64,000 nt of DNA. Source: Massospora cicadina. Its lineage: Eukaryota; Entomophthoromycota; Entomophthoromycetes; Entomophthorales; Entomophthoraceae. Both the position numbers and the translations under genes were made by a program. Shown piece after piece: positions 33,474 to 44,213 of this stretch (its first letter is position 1; every line of letters starts with the position of its first letter). Location: NCBI GenBank assembly GCA_022478985.1, contig JAKSZP010007901.1:186001-250000 (forward strand), read 5' to 3'. The notes beneath the pieces were generated by a model. That model was not told where the DNA came from, made no database searches, and saw nothing but the letters and a program-made list of their open reading frames with translations.

Positions 33474-35360
33474 TTATTTTATTTAACCAAGGTAAGCTAA
33501 CCAGGGGATGGACACTATCAAACTAAACTAAAAATGACATAATCAATTGAATCAAACAAAATGCCCCAATGAGCGGATTGAATGAAAGACACCAAACAAA
33601 AACAACCAACCAGGTGGGGAGTGGAGACCACTTATCCCTCCATGGCGGAAGTGGAGGGGGGATTGGGGGGCTCATCTTTGGCAGCAGCTTCCTTATCCCA
33701 GAGTAGGGTACATGTCAAGGTGGATAGCAAGGGCATTGGGGTATCAGCGGCATGTAGTTCAATATCTCTAATGCTTGGTACTTCCAATAAATTGCCAACT
33801 ACAAAAATGGCAGTGATATATTTGGCTAAAGCTTTTCAGCTTTAATGTGGGCATCTGGTAATTTAACAAATGTGGCAATGTTGGTTTGGGTAATCTTAGC
33901 TTTAGGATTTTGTGCTACAGTTACCACGTTCTGGATAGCATCATTGATATTTTTGTGCAGCTAGTTTATATTAATCTTACTTTTTAGAGTAAGATATATG
34001 GGGATAACAGGAGGTGGAATACCTCCTGTGAGCATCATTACTGATTTGGAAGCAGCTTTGCAGAAGGGATGATAATTTGGTATGGTAGCTGCTTCTACTA
34101 AAAGCTGGTGGTCACTGTAGAATGATTTTTCATTTGGCTGTGGGGCATATAAATGAGGGGGAATTCCGCATCCCATTCTGCATTACAGAACTGGTCAACC
34201 TGCAGAGATAGTTCTTCAATGACATTACCTGATTCATCAAATTTATCCAGTAACTCCCATGAGTTCTGGTTGAATTGAATTAGGAAATTGGCATATAGTT
34301 GAGGTTTGGTTGATCTGTTGGAGAATGCATGGGATGAACTGGGGTCCAATCATATGCTTGATTGGATGTAGCATTTGTGGCACTGGTGCAAGGAGGAGGC
34401 TGATTGGTGGCTGCAGGTGCAGCATCAGGCTTTGGGGGAGGGGAAGGTAGGATCATACCCCATACCAAAGCTGGTGCAGGGTGGGTGGCAGAGTGGAGGC
34501 CAGAGGATGAAAAATCAGCGCCATCAGAAGCAGCTAGGGATGGGCACTTGTGTTTTGAGTGGTCCAACGCGAAACAGGATGGACAGATCATCTGCCCGCC
34601 CTCAATGTGGGCCTATAATGGATGGTCAGGGGTAGAAGGAATGACAGCAAGAGGGGAATTGACAAGGCAATTTTACTAAATTCAGGGCTGATTGTGGCAT
34701 ACGCCCAAGGCCCAAAAAGGCGTGTGGCCCCATTTAGGACCAAAAAATTATAAGATGTAATTAGAGCCATAGGCTGCCAAACCATCCATCAGCTCCCAGT
34801 GGAGCACCGCAGGGGGATGTGGTTGGGCAAACCAGTTAACTACTCCACCAAAGTGGTATTTTCTGGGAGCCAGGTCTAAATTGTGGGTGAAGGGAACCCT
34901 TTAAATTAGGGGCACAGTTGCCAGTGGCAGAATCAGCTTCACAGATGAAACCAAGATCAAAATACCCATATAGGGGTGGATTTTAATAAAACTGGCAGGA
35001 GTCATCACCACCTGAGCCATTTCAATAATGGCTTAGTCATGGTAAGGGAAAGTTTCCCATAATCAACCCTAAGGCTAAAATGCATGTTGCTCCAGGTGAG
35101 CACCAGGGGGCAATGAGGCACCACTTGGGTATGAGTGAGGTGGGCGTCAAGATCCTTGGGAGGAACAAATCATCACAGGGTCTTGTTGTGGCTGGGTAAA
35201 CCAGTCCAAGCATGTTTTCTCACAAGACAGAAAATGGTGAAGGGAGTTTTGTTGCTGCCTCACACTGGAGCAGCTGGTGGGGAATCAGAGGACATCAGAG
35301 TGAAACTACAGCAGGCAATCAAAATTTACTTTTTTCTGTAAGATTTGCTCAGAAAGTTAT
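33474..35360 (-). mobile_element. ORF1-only LINE-derived element ('half-LINE'), copy 2
   Basis: The left end carries the tail complement TTTAACCAAGGTAAGCTAACC, as in LINE-2 and copy 1. Internal blocks align with copy 1 in the same order: CCAGGTGGGGAGTGGAGACC (33613) with CCAGGTGGGAAGCAGAAACT (29317), AGGGCATTGGGG, the knuckle region and the N-terminal PVWGS segment near 35260. The 5' boundary and target duplication are not certain. No ORF2 sequence is present. Confidence 0.8.
33582..35310 (-). pseudogene. ORF1-like gene of half-LINE copy 2, frameshifted
   Basis: The knuckle CPSCFALDHSKHKC near 34590-34545 is an intact CX2CX4HX4C, unlike copy 1 and LINE-2. WELLDKFDESGNVIEEL (34098-34349) pairs with WDLLAETDESGNVLISK of copy 1. 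The N-terminal LPPAxPVWGS motif is near 35260. The coding sequence is broken into several frames. Its product would be an RNA-binding ORF1 protein. Confidence 0.77.
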
Positions 35361-35842
35361 ACTTGAAGAAAGAGAGCTTAAAACCAATCTACTCAGATTT
35401 TCTTAGAATCAATAAACCCAAACATTTGGTTTTATAATTTAAACCTAACTATCCCACTTTATTTAGCTTAAGAAGTTTAATCAAAGCATATAATTTAGTT
35501 TAACATGATGAGTTATAAATTATCCTTAATCAGAAAAATAAGCTTAGATTGATACCTATGATTATTAACTACTGTTGATAGAATGAAATTATAGCCCAAG
35601 ATATTATAAAAAGTAGAAGTCAAAATTTTTTACTAAAGATAGATAAAAACTTAAAAAGTATTTAAAGTGTATCATATATAAGCTAGTTAGTTTTATATTA
35701 GCTCTGTTATTTTGCATAATACTTTATTTATCCAATATATTAAATTTAGATAATAAATTAATATATAATTATGTTAGTCTATAGCATAAAAAACCATAAT
35801 TTAATTTAGTATAACCCTTTTACAGTATTTTCTGTCACCTGG
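35361..35842. other. AT-rich interval without a gene
   Basis: No ORF or repeat is recognisable between half-LINE copy 2 and the gypsy B LTR. Confidence 0.5.
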
Positions 35843-36100
35843 TGTCAAATAATTACAAGTCTGATAATGTGAGAAGAGCGTTTTTGGAGATAAATAATGA
35901 AAATATCAGCCAAAAGAGACTGGTGGATTTTTGGCGGAACCCCTCAAATTAAGGTAACACTCATATTAATTTTCTTGGGCAAATAGCATGAGTTTAGGCA
36001 GATGAGTTGCACTGACCTTGCGGCAGATTTGGGAGTCTGTCAGAGGTTCCTCCCCAGTCCACTTTCAGTTTAATTCACACACCTAGGCGGAAACCACCCC

Positions 36101-36108
36101 CTTTTATA
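36101..36108 (-). promoter_or_regulatory. Antisense TATA-like box conserved in family-B LTRs
   Basis: On the strand opposite to element B the sequence reads GGCTATAAAAGGGGGTGGTTT. The same TATAAAA-GGGGTGGT block is kept on the antisense strand of the other three family LTRs (43734-43742, 17001-17010, 44726-44734). No experimental support; a promoter role is inference. Confidence 0.4.
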
Positions 36109-36520
36109 GCCTTGGAGGGGGTCCCAAATGGTGCAAATATTTTCCCACCCATTGAATGAGTTACATATTAAATCTTTACCTAATGAACTAGTCCTACCTG
36201 CTACAGACTCTCTATCAACCTTTAAGTCCAATTGAGGCAAGTTATGATTGCTCTGATAGGTCGAAATCCCATATTACCAAATTTGGATGCAATCAGCTTA
36301 TACTGAATTTCCCATCTGACTCACTTTGAGCTTCAACACATTTTAAATACTAAGCATTGGCTTATTAATAGGGTCGCTTCTTGACCCCTCAGATATCACT
36401 AATAAAAATCTTATAAATTCAAGTTTACTTAGATTTTTTTAAATTCTGATATTTTATTTAAAGTGGTATAAACCCCCTGATATCCTTTACATCCACTGTT
36501 AAGAATAATACCTCCCCTGC

Positions 36521-37622
36521 TGTCAGATTCTGGTGGTTGACTCAAAATTTACCCTTTGACAACCATCAGATCAGGCTGATTATTCTCCCAATGCTAGAGC
36601 TAATACCTAAATTCTCATCTCAAAGCCTATTAAAACTACACATCTCAGGATGAATATCTCAACATCAATTTAAAACTATTTTACCATAGAGCTCAGGATG
36701 AATATGCTCGCACATTATGGCTGATTATCTCTGCATCAGATCTCAGCAATTGGTCCCAATTATTGGGAACAATGTCCAACAACTAGTATACAGAATTATT
36801 CTGGACCAACCCAAAGTTAACATTTAAAAGTCCCATAGACTCAGATGAATGATAACATGATCAATTTCCCGCCCTAGGGCGAGATATGTATGTCAATTCA
36901 CATAATTGGCATGATAGCACTTGCACATGGACTGCCTGAAGGGGAGTATTTAGTGCTATCAAGAGAGAGGCTTGCCAACACCCAATTAGGGGTACTTCAT
37001 CTACTTTAATTAATGCAAGAATTTCACAGAAGGTGTATTTTGTCAGCAGTATGACGAAACTCAAATCAAGAATATCCTAGGAAAATTTTATATGTTTTTA
37101 TCATAAGATTTTTGTACATGAAATCCTACCAATTTTGAGAGTATTTTGCCACCAATAAACCTAAGAAGGTCATAGTCATATAAATTTAAGGGTCAAACTG
37201 AGGTGGTAAAATATCTGTTGAAATTGCATGCTTATATGTGGCAGGAAATGCCCTAAAGGTTAAATACTGGTGCCTGTCCTAATAACTGATTATCAAATAA
37301 ATATCTTATAATAAAAGGTATAGTTATTTTATCCTTTTCCTGTCTATATCTGAATCCTAACAGAGAGAAGTATTGACAAACTGGAAATGCCAATTCAACA
37401 GCTTGTATCAAAATCTGCCTCATAAGAAGTTCAAAAATTAAGTTAGCAAAATTAAGCCCAAATAAGACCAGAAGAGTTGGGATTATTTAAATATGCCCAG
37501 TGAGTTTCTGAATGGTGAGGATACCATAAGACACTGGCAAATTGAGGATTATCAAAGGAACTATGTCCCAATTACGTGTGCAGGATTATAATAAACAAGC
37601 AAGTAATTCTTAAATTTTCACA
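36521..37622 (+). mobile_element. Solo LTR of the gypsy C family
   Basis: A 1102-bp sequence begins TGTCAGATTCTGGTGGTTGACTC and ends TTTTCACA, flanked by a perfect 5-bp duplication CCTGC (36516-36520 and 37623-37627). Both ends resemble the gypsy C LTRs at 45227 and 54057 (TGTTAGATTTTGATGGTTGAC; GGTGAGGATACC; ATTACGTGTGCAGGA). It is shorter than the 1320-bp LTRs of C, in keeping with a single copy of the 171-bp unit that is doubled there. Confidence 0.88.
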
Positions 37623-37694
37623 CCTGCAAAACATTTTCAAAATTCAGTTGCAACTAGCACCAGTGAGCACTAAAAACCTGAATTCTGACAAAGT

Positions 37695-39180
37695 GGTGCT
37701 CACTACAGGGGGCCTGTATGGCAAAATTTTTTCTATTGAAAATGTCAGCTGTACCTGAACCTAGCTTAGCAGCTTTACAACTATAGCTAGCCAGTGCGTT
37801 GTCTCCCTTAAAAGACTTGAGCAGCACTCTTTCCAAAGCCCTTAAGGCCTCCCCTACAATCCATAAATCCCCTCTTTGAGATAAGTTTACCCCCGTTAAG
37901 GGTAGTATTGCCTCTTTCTTGTTTGTGTATAAATCCATTACAGATGTAGCAATTGACCAGCAAAAAATCTGGTACATCCTCCCTAATGAGTCATGTGGCT
38001 ATGAGATAATGGTTCCCACCATGGCCACCCTCAGCACCTGAGCGTAGATTAAGCAAACCCTCAATGATGAATTTGGCTCCACACAGAGTTTAAAAAGGCG
38101 AAAACGGCATTTATGTGCCTTAGCCTGCAAGAGGAAGAACCAATACCCTCTTTTGTTGAGTGATTTTGTAGTGAAGCTAAACCTCTGTTTCTAGCAAACA
38201 TGCTATCACTAGATGACACCATTGCTACTAATTTGCTGGCTTAACGCATCATCACTCTTTGGCGCCGCATATCTCTTCAGTAAAGCTCACCTTTAAAAAT
38301 GTACAAGATATCAAAGAGGCTCTGCTAACAGTTGCTGACATATAAGAACTTGACCCTACGCAAGGAGCTCTGAGGCAAGCATCCATTCTGACCACTCTAA
38401 CCTCTTCTACAGCTGTCTCCCCCTAAAAATCTGCTCCTGCGGAGTTGTCATTACAAAAAGCTTCCTCACATCATAAAGTTAGCCTGAGAATAATGACCAT
38501 GATGGAGAAGTGCTCCCCTCCATCTTCCGCTCAAAAAAGCCAGTTGGTGAAGGCAGTCGTCCCTTTGCCTTGCTCCTCTCTTTCTTCAGGGAAGCCTTCC
38601 AAAATGGTTCCATCATACCGTCCGTCCACAACGCTACCTCTATCCTCAATCGCTCCTCAGGCCATCTTTCATAAAAACCAGTAGCCATGGGGCAGCACAT
38701 ATCCCCTACTTTAAAGTTTGAAAATTGAGCCATGATAATTTCAACGCCTCCCCCAAAAGCTAATAGGATAGATGAGTGCCCCCAGGATCTCTCCTGCAAC
38801 AAAGAAAGCCCTAAACTTACCTCACAACCAATGAACTCCCTGATGTGCATTGATAGCCCTATGATGACGAATCTGAAGGAGGTTGTGAAGATTTTAATTA
38901 TTATTCTTTATGAGCCCCCAGTGAAGTGAAGGTATCTGACAGTTTAACCTGGAGAGAGTGGATATGACTAGAATCCCCTATACAACTTATCTCCATCGTC
39001 TGTTAAGGAGTTTTAAGATTATTGACACTGCTAGTGACGTTGACCAGCCCATTGCTACACAGATCCAATCCAATCATAGTGCTTATACCATTCAAACTAT
39101 CCAGGAGAAATACCCCTGAAACTTTCAAATGAAATGCCTCTAATCTCCATCTAAAGGAGGTCCTCACTCTTTCCCTCAAC
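37695..39180 (+). pseudogene. Gypsy B gag region, badly decayed
   Basis: From the primer-binding site onward the plus strand can be read as a gag-like frame (starting near 37741, MSAVPEPSLAALQL) but stops occur every 20-60 codons. No zinc knuckle can be made out. The region is placed where gag must lie between the LTR and protease; its identity rests mainly on position. Confidence 0.5.
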
Positions 39181-40140
39181 TTGGGTGGAACTTTAACCAA
39201 AGTGGAGGTCATCATTAATGTAGTTCAGGTTAGTGATATCCTTGACACTGGATCACCAGTGAACTTTGTGTCAACAAGACTTAATAAAAAATTAAGCAGG
39301 CCCCTGATCTCAACTACACCCAAGAGTTTGGGACTGCAGGGCCAAACAAAACTTGCACCATTGGAGCCTACTATTCTATGCCCATTTGTTTTTAGAAGCT
39401 CATCTTGTCAGCCCCAGAGGTTGCCTTGGCCAACAATGCCTATGATCTACTCATTGGACCTAGATTATGATCAAATTTGAAGGGTTATTAACTTGAAGCA
39501 GGGCTATTTCTCCCTGCTTAAATACGCGATTCCTTTAATTCTGACCAATAAAAAGATTATTAAAAAAGAAGATTCTTGCACCATTGAGTAATCCTCTTTG
39601 GAATTACCATTACACTACACAAAGGTGGGGAGGAATAAAAAAGCTGCCCAAATCAGTGGACGACCTAGAGGGTATCCATTTCTATGCACTTAAAGAAGTA
39701 GTAATCAAGGCGGGTGAACAAAGGGTAGTTGACACGAAAATTACCCTACAAATCCCCACAACTGCTTATTGCATTTAACCAGCTTTGAGAGTTTTAGTCC
39801 CTTAGAACCTAGAGTATTGCCAGGCGTATTGGACCCAACCTATCAGCGACCCATCAATGCCCTGCTGGGGAATCTTACCCTGGAAGATCTGGTCATAAAA
39901 AAGCACCAGGTGATTAGAAGAGGCCTGCTTCTAACCATTGAGAACATCAAGCAAGTCCACTGTATTGGATCTATGGCAGATATGGACTTACCCACCGACC
40001 AGTCTATATGTACTTTGCCTATTATTCTTATCTCTGAGGAACTAACTCCAGCGGAGCTTGATACGGTCCACGCTCTACTCAAGAACTATAGCTTCATCTT
40101 CTCTACCTCCAATACCAACTATGGACACATGAAGGGTTAA
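39181..40140 (+). pseudogene. Gypsy B aspartic protease and linker
   Basis: The retropepsin active site D-T-G-S-P-V-N-F-V-S-T is intact at about 39244. The preceding LGGTLTKVEVIINVVQV is nearly the same as in B' (58478-58690). Three overlapping frames (39181-39480, 39584-39778, 39769-40140) show frameshifts. The protease would process the polyprotein. Confidence 0.85.
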
Positions 40141-40241
40141 ACTCACACTATTAGCATTAGGGATGCTCATCCCATCCTAGCCAACCTTACTGCAAATCAA
40201 AAGTTGAGGAGCTACAGAAGCAGACGGAGCCCAAACAGCTG

Positions 40242-40894
40242 TTGGATGCTGAGTTGCTGGCGACATCTCAAAGCCCTTGGTCATACCCTCTTCTAATTAT
40301 AAAGAAGAAAAATGGAGGTCACCGGGTAGTTATGGAATACTGCAAACTTAGCAACCTCACCAAGAAGGATAGTAATCCTATCCCTCATATTGACGACGCT
40401 CTGGCTCAACTCTCTGGGTCCAAGTACTTTTCATCCATGGACTTGGCTAGTGGGATTTGTCAGACGGACCTTTTTCCACTGGATCAGAAGAAGTGCGCTC
40501 TTATCTGTAGCAAGGGCCTATCTCAACCCACTTGGTTACCCCAGGGGTTATGCAATGTTCCTGCCACTTTCCAACGGGCGATGGATCATATTCCTCAGGA
40601 TCTCAAGCTGAGCTGTGTGTTGTCTATTTCAATGATGTCACAGTTTTCTCCAAGACCTTTAACGAGCACCTCGCATACCTAAAAGAAGTGTTCCAGCTGT
40701 TTCTGACATCTAACATCAAGCTGAAGCCCTCCAAATGTACTTCCCTATAAAAGAAGTTGGGGTTCCTTGGGCACAATATCTCTCAGGATGAGATTCAACC
40801 CCTCCAAGACAAGGTTGAAGCAATATCCAAAATGCCTGCGCCCAAAACCCTTCGTGACATATAGGTATTATTGGGTATGATGGGGTATTACCAT
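40242..40894 (+). pseudogene. Gypsy B reverse transcriptase, frameshifted and split
   Basis: Recognisable parts are SPWSYPLLIIKKKNGGHRVVMEY, FSSMDLASGI, LPQGLCNVPATFQRAMD and then, in another frame, VVYFNDVTVFSKTF, where the usual YLDD catalytic motif reads YFND. The frame changes at about 40610. The gene is cut at 40894 by an insertion, with the distal part resuming at about 41705 (FEFSQHSEPLIYLLAK). Confidence 0.85.
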
Positions 40895-41704
40895 ATTATA
40901 TGGTTGATGACATACATGAATATTGTAAGGTTGGGAAATATGATATTTGAGTATGTCAATGGTTGCAATTCCGTTATTCCAGTGAGGATTTACTAATTGG
41001 GTCAATAGTGGGATAACAATTTTATTTAATATTTAAGTGGTTGTCTGATTTGAGGTTTTCCCATTTGCTGACAAGTTGCTGTGATGCCATTTATTCTGAA
41101 AGCTTTTATGTGCCCCATGGCCAACAATACATTTAGCCTTCTTAGGCAATATTTCAAAGCAAGGTTGCCCCCAATGGACCTCACTTTGTTTTTATATTCC
41201 AAACTTCAAGTTCACCCCAATAAAGGCCACTATTTGCTAGGCCTGTTATGAATGGTATACTTTATTTTGTATTTTATTTGGCAGGTTGGTTCAGTGTGAA
41301 TGGCAGTGCAATTGGAAGTGAGGAAGGGGGTGGAAGTCCTGAGATCCTTTGGGGTGGTGATGCTCTGGCGGAGCGGAATACCCCATCCCAGTGGAGGTTG
41401 TCTGGGGGGTGCTTGTCAAAAGCTGCAGCATGGGTGAACAGAGGCCATCAGGGCATTGTTGTCTGATGCACCTTGGCCTGTGCCCATCCCTTCGGGATGG
41501 CGGCTGCCAGAGTGGCCCTGAATTGACAGAGGCTGGTTCACGCACCTCAGCCTGGTGTGCCCAATGAGGCCACCCGCCTAGATAGGAGTCTTGGGGGTTT
41601 GGTATGGCTATTGCCCTTTCCCTCATGGGAGTGACCTCTGTCTGGGGGTTTGTGTTTATGGCCTGTGGTGGGATGGGCCTTGGGAGCCCCATCCATTACA
41701 CCAT
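40895..41704. mobile_element. Unclassified 0.8-kb insertion in gypsy B pol
   Basis: Comparison with gypsy C and B' shows pol should run from GYYHH directly into the IIFEFSQHSEP segment, but about 0.8 kb intervenes. ATTACCAT at 40887-40894 and ATTACACCAT at 41695-41704 may be a mutated target duplication. The left half is AT-rich and the right half (from about 41290) is GC-rich; ORFs on both strands have no recognisable motif. It ends without a visible A tail. Confidence 0.6.
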
Positions 41705-42298
41705 CATATCATCTTTGAGTTCTCCCAGCACAGTGAGCCCCTCATATATCTCTTGGCTAAAAACACTCTATTCCATTGGGGTACTGAACAAAAAGCCGCG
41801 TTTGAGACCCTGAATGAGTAATTGCAACAATGACCAATCATCCATCATCCTGACTATGGAAAACCCTTAATGTTGTCCACGGATTCCTCCAACTATACCG
41901 TTGGGGCTATATTAGCTCAATTGGATAGAAATGAGGTCGATCACACTGTGTCCTACTTCATAAAAATGCTCTCAAAAACTGCATGCAACTGTAGCATCAC
42001 TGAGAAGGAGTTCCTGGCCATCTTGCTTGTTGGCAAGTACTACTGCCATTTCTTATATGGGACTTCATTTAAAGTGCTTACTGACCATGCTTCATTGAAG
42101 TGGTTGCAGAATATAAAGGTACCCACTGGACGGCTGGCTCGCTGGGCTATGAAGCTCCAGTACTATGACATGACCATTGACCACCTGGCAAGAACTAACC
42201 ATATGAATGTAGACGAGTTGACGCGGCTGCCTGTTCTTCACTTAGACAGTAGTGAAGCAGAGAGGTTGCATGACCTCCTCATGACTCCTGACGCGTAG
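41705..42298 (+). pseudogene. Gypsy B RNase H
   Basis: The four acidic positions can be placed: D in LSTDSSN, E in TEKEFLA, D in LTDHASLKWLQ and D in NHMNVDELTRLP. The frame 41870-42298 is open for 142 codons, the best kept part of element B. It matches B' RNase H at 56286-56507 (LKLQYY, NVD-LT-LP, LLMTPDA). Confidence 0.87.
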
Positions 42299-43440
42299 GA
42301 TGATGAAGTCAAACAAGTACAGAAGATGCTAGCTCGGCACTCTCACAACACCAAGGTGGAAAGTGGGAAGTTATACAAGAAAGTAGGAGTAAACTGGTAG
42401 CCTTATCTCCGGCTGTCATAGAGAGTACCTGTGATACTGGAGTCTCATATTATCATGGGTCATGGTGGAGTACAAAAGAACTACAAATGGGTTAGAGAAC
42501 GTTACTATTTGGAGGCCATCATGGTGATCATAACTGAAGTCCTGGATGATTGTCAGACCTGTAAAAAGCAATCCAGTGATAAAACCCGGTATCAGTATCA
42601 ACTGACTATGCCCCAACAACCCTTCCCCACCATGTTTAAACGTGGTAGGGCCTCTACCTCAGAAACTGGTGGCAATCATTATATCTTGGTATGAATTGAT
42701 TATTTTACCAAATGGGTTGAAGCTGTTTCTCTCACCGCTCAGACTGTCAGAGCCACTGCTGCCTTTTTACATTAAAATATCTTCATGCGGCATGGCTGCC
42801 CTCAAGTCCTCCATTGTGACAATGGGAAAAACTTCACCTCCAGAGTGGTAAAGCTCCTCGCCACTTCTCTGGGGACACAACAACTCTTTTTGGCCCCCTG
42901 AAATCTATCTACAAATGGGACTGTAGAAGAAGTAAATGGAACTCTATTCACTATACTCTGAAAAATGACCAATTCAGATCCTTATTGGGATCTCTAACTA
43001 CCCAGCGCGCTCATGGCCTATTGCATTAGTTACCATTGTATCAAAAATTGTCCCCTTTCCAGGTTTTTTATGGGCAGGAACCTGGAGTGCCGGTTTTGTT
43101 AGACAAAGATTTCTTCTCTGTAAGGACTGAACCTGAAAAAGCAATGAAAAATTAGTCCAGCACATAATCCAACTACAAGTAGAGGCTATGACTAACTTGG
43201 CAAAGACTGTCACTAAAGAAGGCCAAGTATCTAATGAGAGCCAGGCTTTCTCTCTTCCTTCCAAGTATCTGACTTGGTACTATACTACCACAATTGGATA
43301 GATACTAAGAGTGAGAAGCTTGGATCTATCTGGGATGGTCCTTTAGTAGTCACATATAAGTGAGGAGCTAATACTCCATCAAATCCCTTGCTTCTGGAGT
43401 TACCATCAACCAGGTTAATTGGCCAATTCTTACGCCTTTA
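42299..43440 (+). pseudogene. Gypsy B integrase, decayed
   Basis: The HHCC zinc region is visible at 42431-42694 (GHGGVQKNYKWVRERYYL, then CQTC). The core is scattered over frames to about 43000 and the C-terminal part (LASGVTINQ-like sequence near 43400) also appears in B' at 44990-45190. No chromodomain is recognisable. Confidence 0.78.
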
Positions 43441-43469
43441 TTCACCCCTACTGTTCTTGAAGGGGGTAA

Positions 43470-44213
43470 TGTCAGACAAATTAAAAAAATCTAGTATTTT
43501 AAGAAGAGTGTTTTGGAGATAAATGTTAAAAATATTGGCCAAAAGACCCTGTTTGAAGCAAGGTAGAATCTCTCAAATCAAGGTAACCCTTTTATTAATT
43601 CTTTACGGGTAAATAGCATGAGTTCAGGCAGATGAGTTGCACTGACCATGCAGAAGAATAAGAGTAGTTTGTCTAAGGTTCCTCCCTGGGCCACGCTCAG
43701 TTTAACATACACACACCTAGGCGGAGACCACCCCTTTTATAGCCTTGGAGGGGGCTCCAAAAGGTGCAAATATTTTCCCACCCATTGATTGGGTTACATA
43801 TTAAATCTTTACCTAATGGATTAGTCCTACCTGCTACAGACCCTCTATCATCCGTTCTGTCCAAGCAAGGCGTGTTTCAAGAGCTCCAATATGTTGAAAG
43901 CCCAAAAACCAAATTTGGATGCACCAACTTATACAAATTTCCCATCAAAACCACTACACAATCTAATACACTTTAAATAATAAGCAATAACTTATTAATA
44001 GGGTTGTTTCTTGACCCCTAGGATATCAATAATAAAAATCATATTAATTCAAGTTTAATTAGTATTTATTAAATTATGATATTTTATTATAAGTGTTATA
44101 AAACACCCTAAAATCCTTTATATCCGCAGTTTAGAGTATTACCTCTCCTATAAAACATTTCAAGCATCAGGTGCAACCAGCACCAGCAATCAGCAAAAGC
44201 CTAAATATCAACA
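43470..44213 (+). repeat. Gypsy B 3' LTR
   Basis: Begins TGTCAGACAAATT directly after the polypurine tract and ends CCTAAATATCAACA. It holds the antisense TATAAAAGGGGTGGT block at 43734-43742. Confidence 0.87.

Larger units (their letters stand above)
35843..37690 (+). repeat. Gypsy B 5' LTR, split by a solo LTR
   Basis: LTR sequence is 35843-36520 and 37628-37690; 36521-37627 is the inserted solo LTR plus duplicated target. It pairs with 43470-44213 through blocks such as AATAGCATGAGTT, GGCAGATGAGTTGCACTGAC, CACACACCTAGGCGG and CACCAGT/CACCAGC near the end. Confidence 0.88.
35843..44213 (+). mobile_element. Ty3/gypsy retrotransposon B, with two insertions
   Basis: LTRs of about 742 bp lie at 35843-37690 (interrupted) and 43470-44213. 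After the first LTR comes a primer-binding site TGGTGCTCACTACAGG (37694); before the second comes a polypurine tract GAAGGGGGTAA. Plus-strand protease, reverse transcriptase, RNase H and integrase remnants occur in the Ty3/gypsy order. A family-C solo LTR sits in the first LTR and an unclassified 0.8-kb insert splits pol. The flanks CCTGG and ACTGA do not form a clear target duplication. Confidence 0.88.

Noticed and set aside
41248..41692. ORFs on both strands of the gypsy B insert (up to 133 codons on the minus strand)
   Set aside because: They overlap, have low-complexity Pro/His-rich or Gly-rich translations and no motif; GC-rich DNA readily yields such frames.
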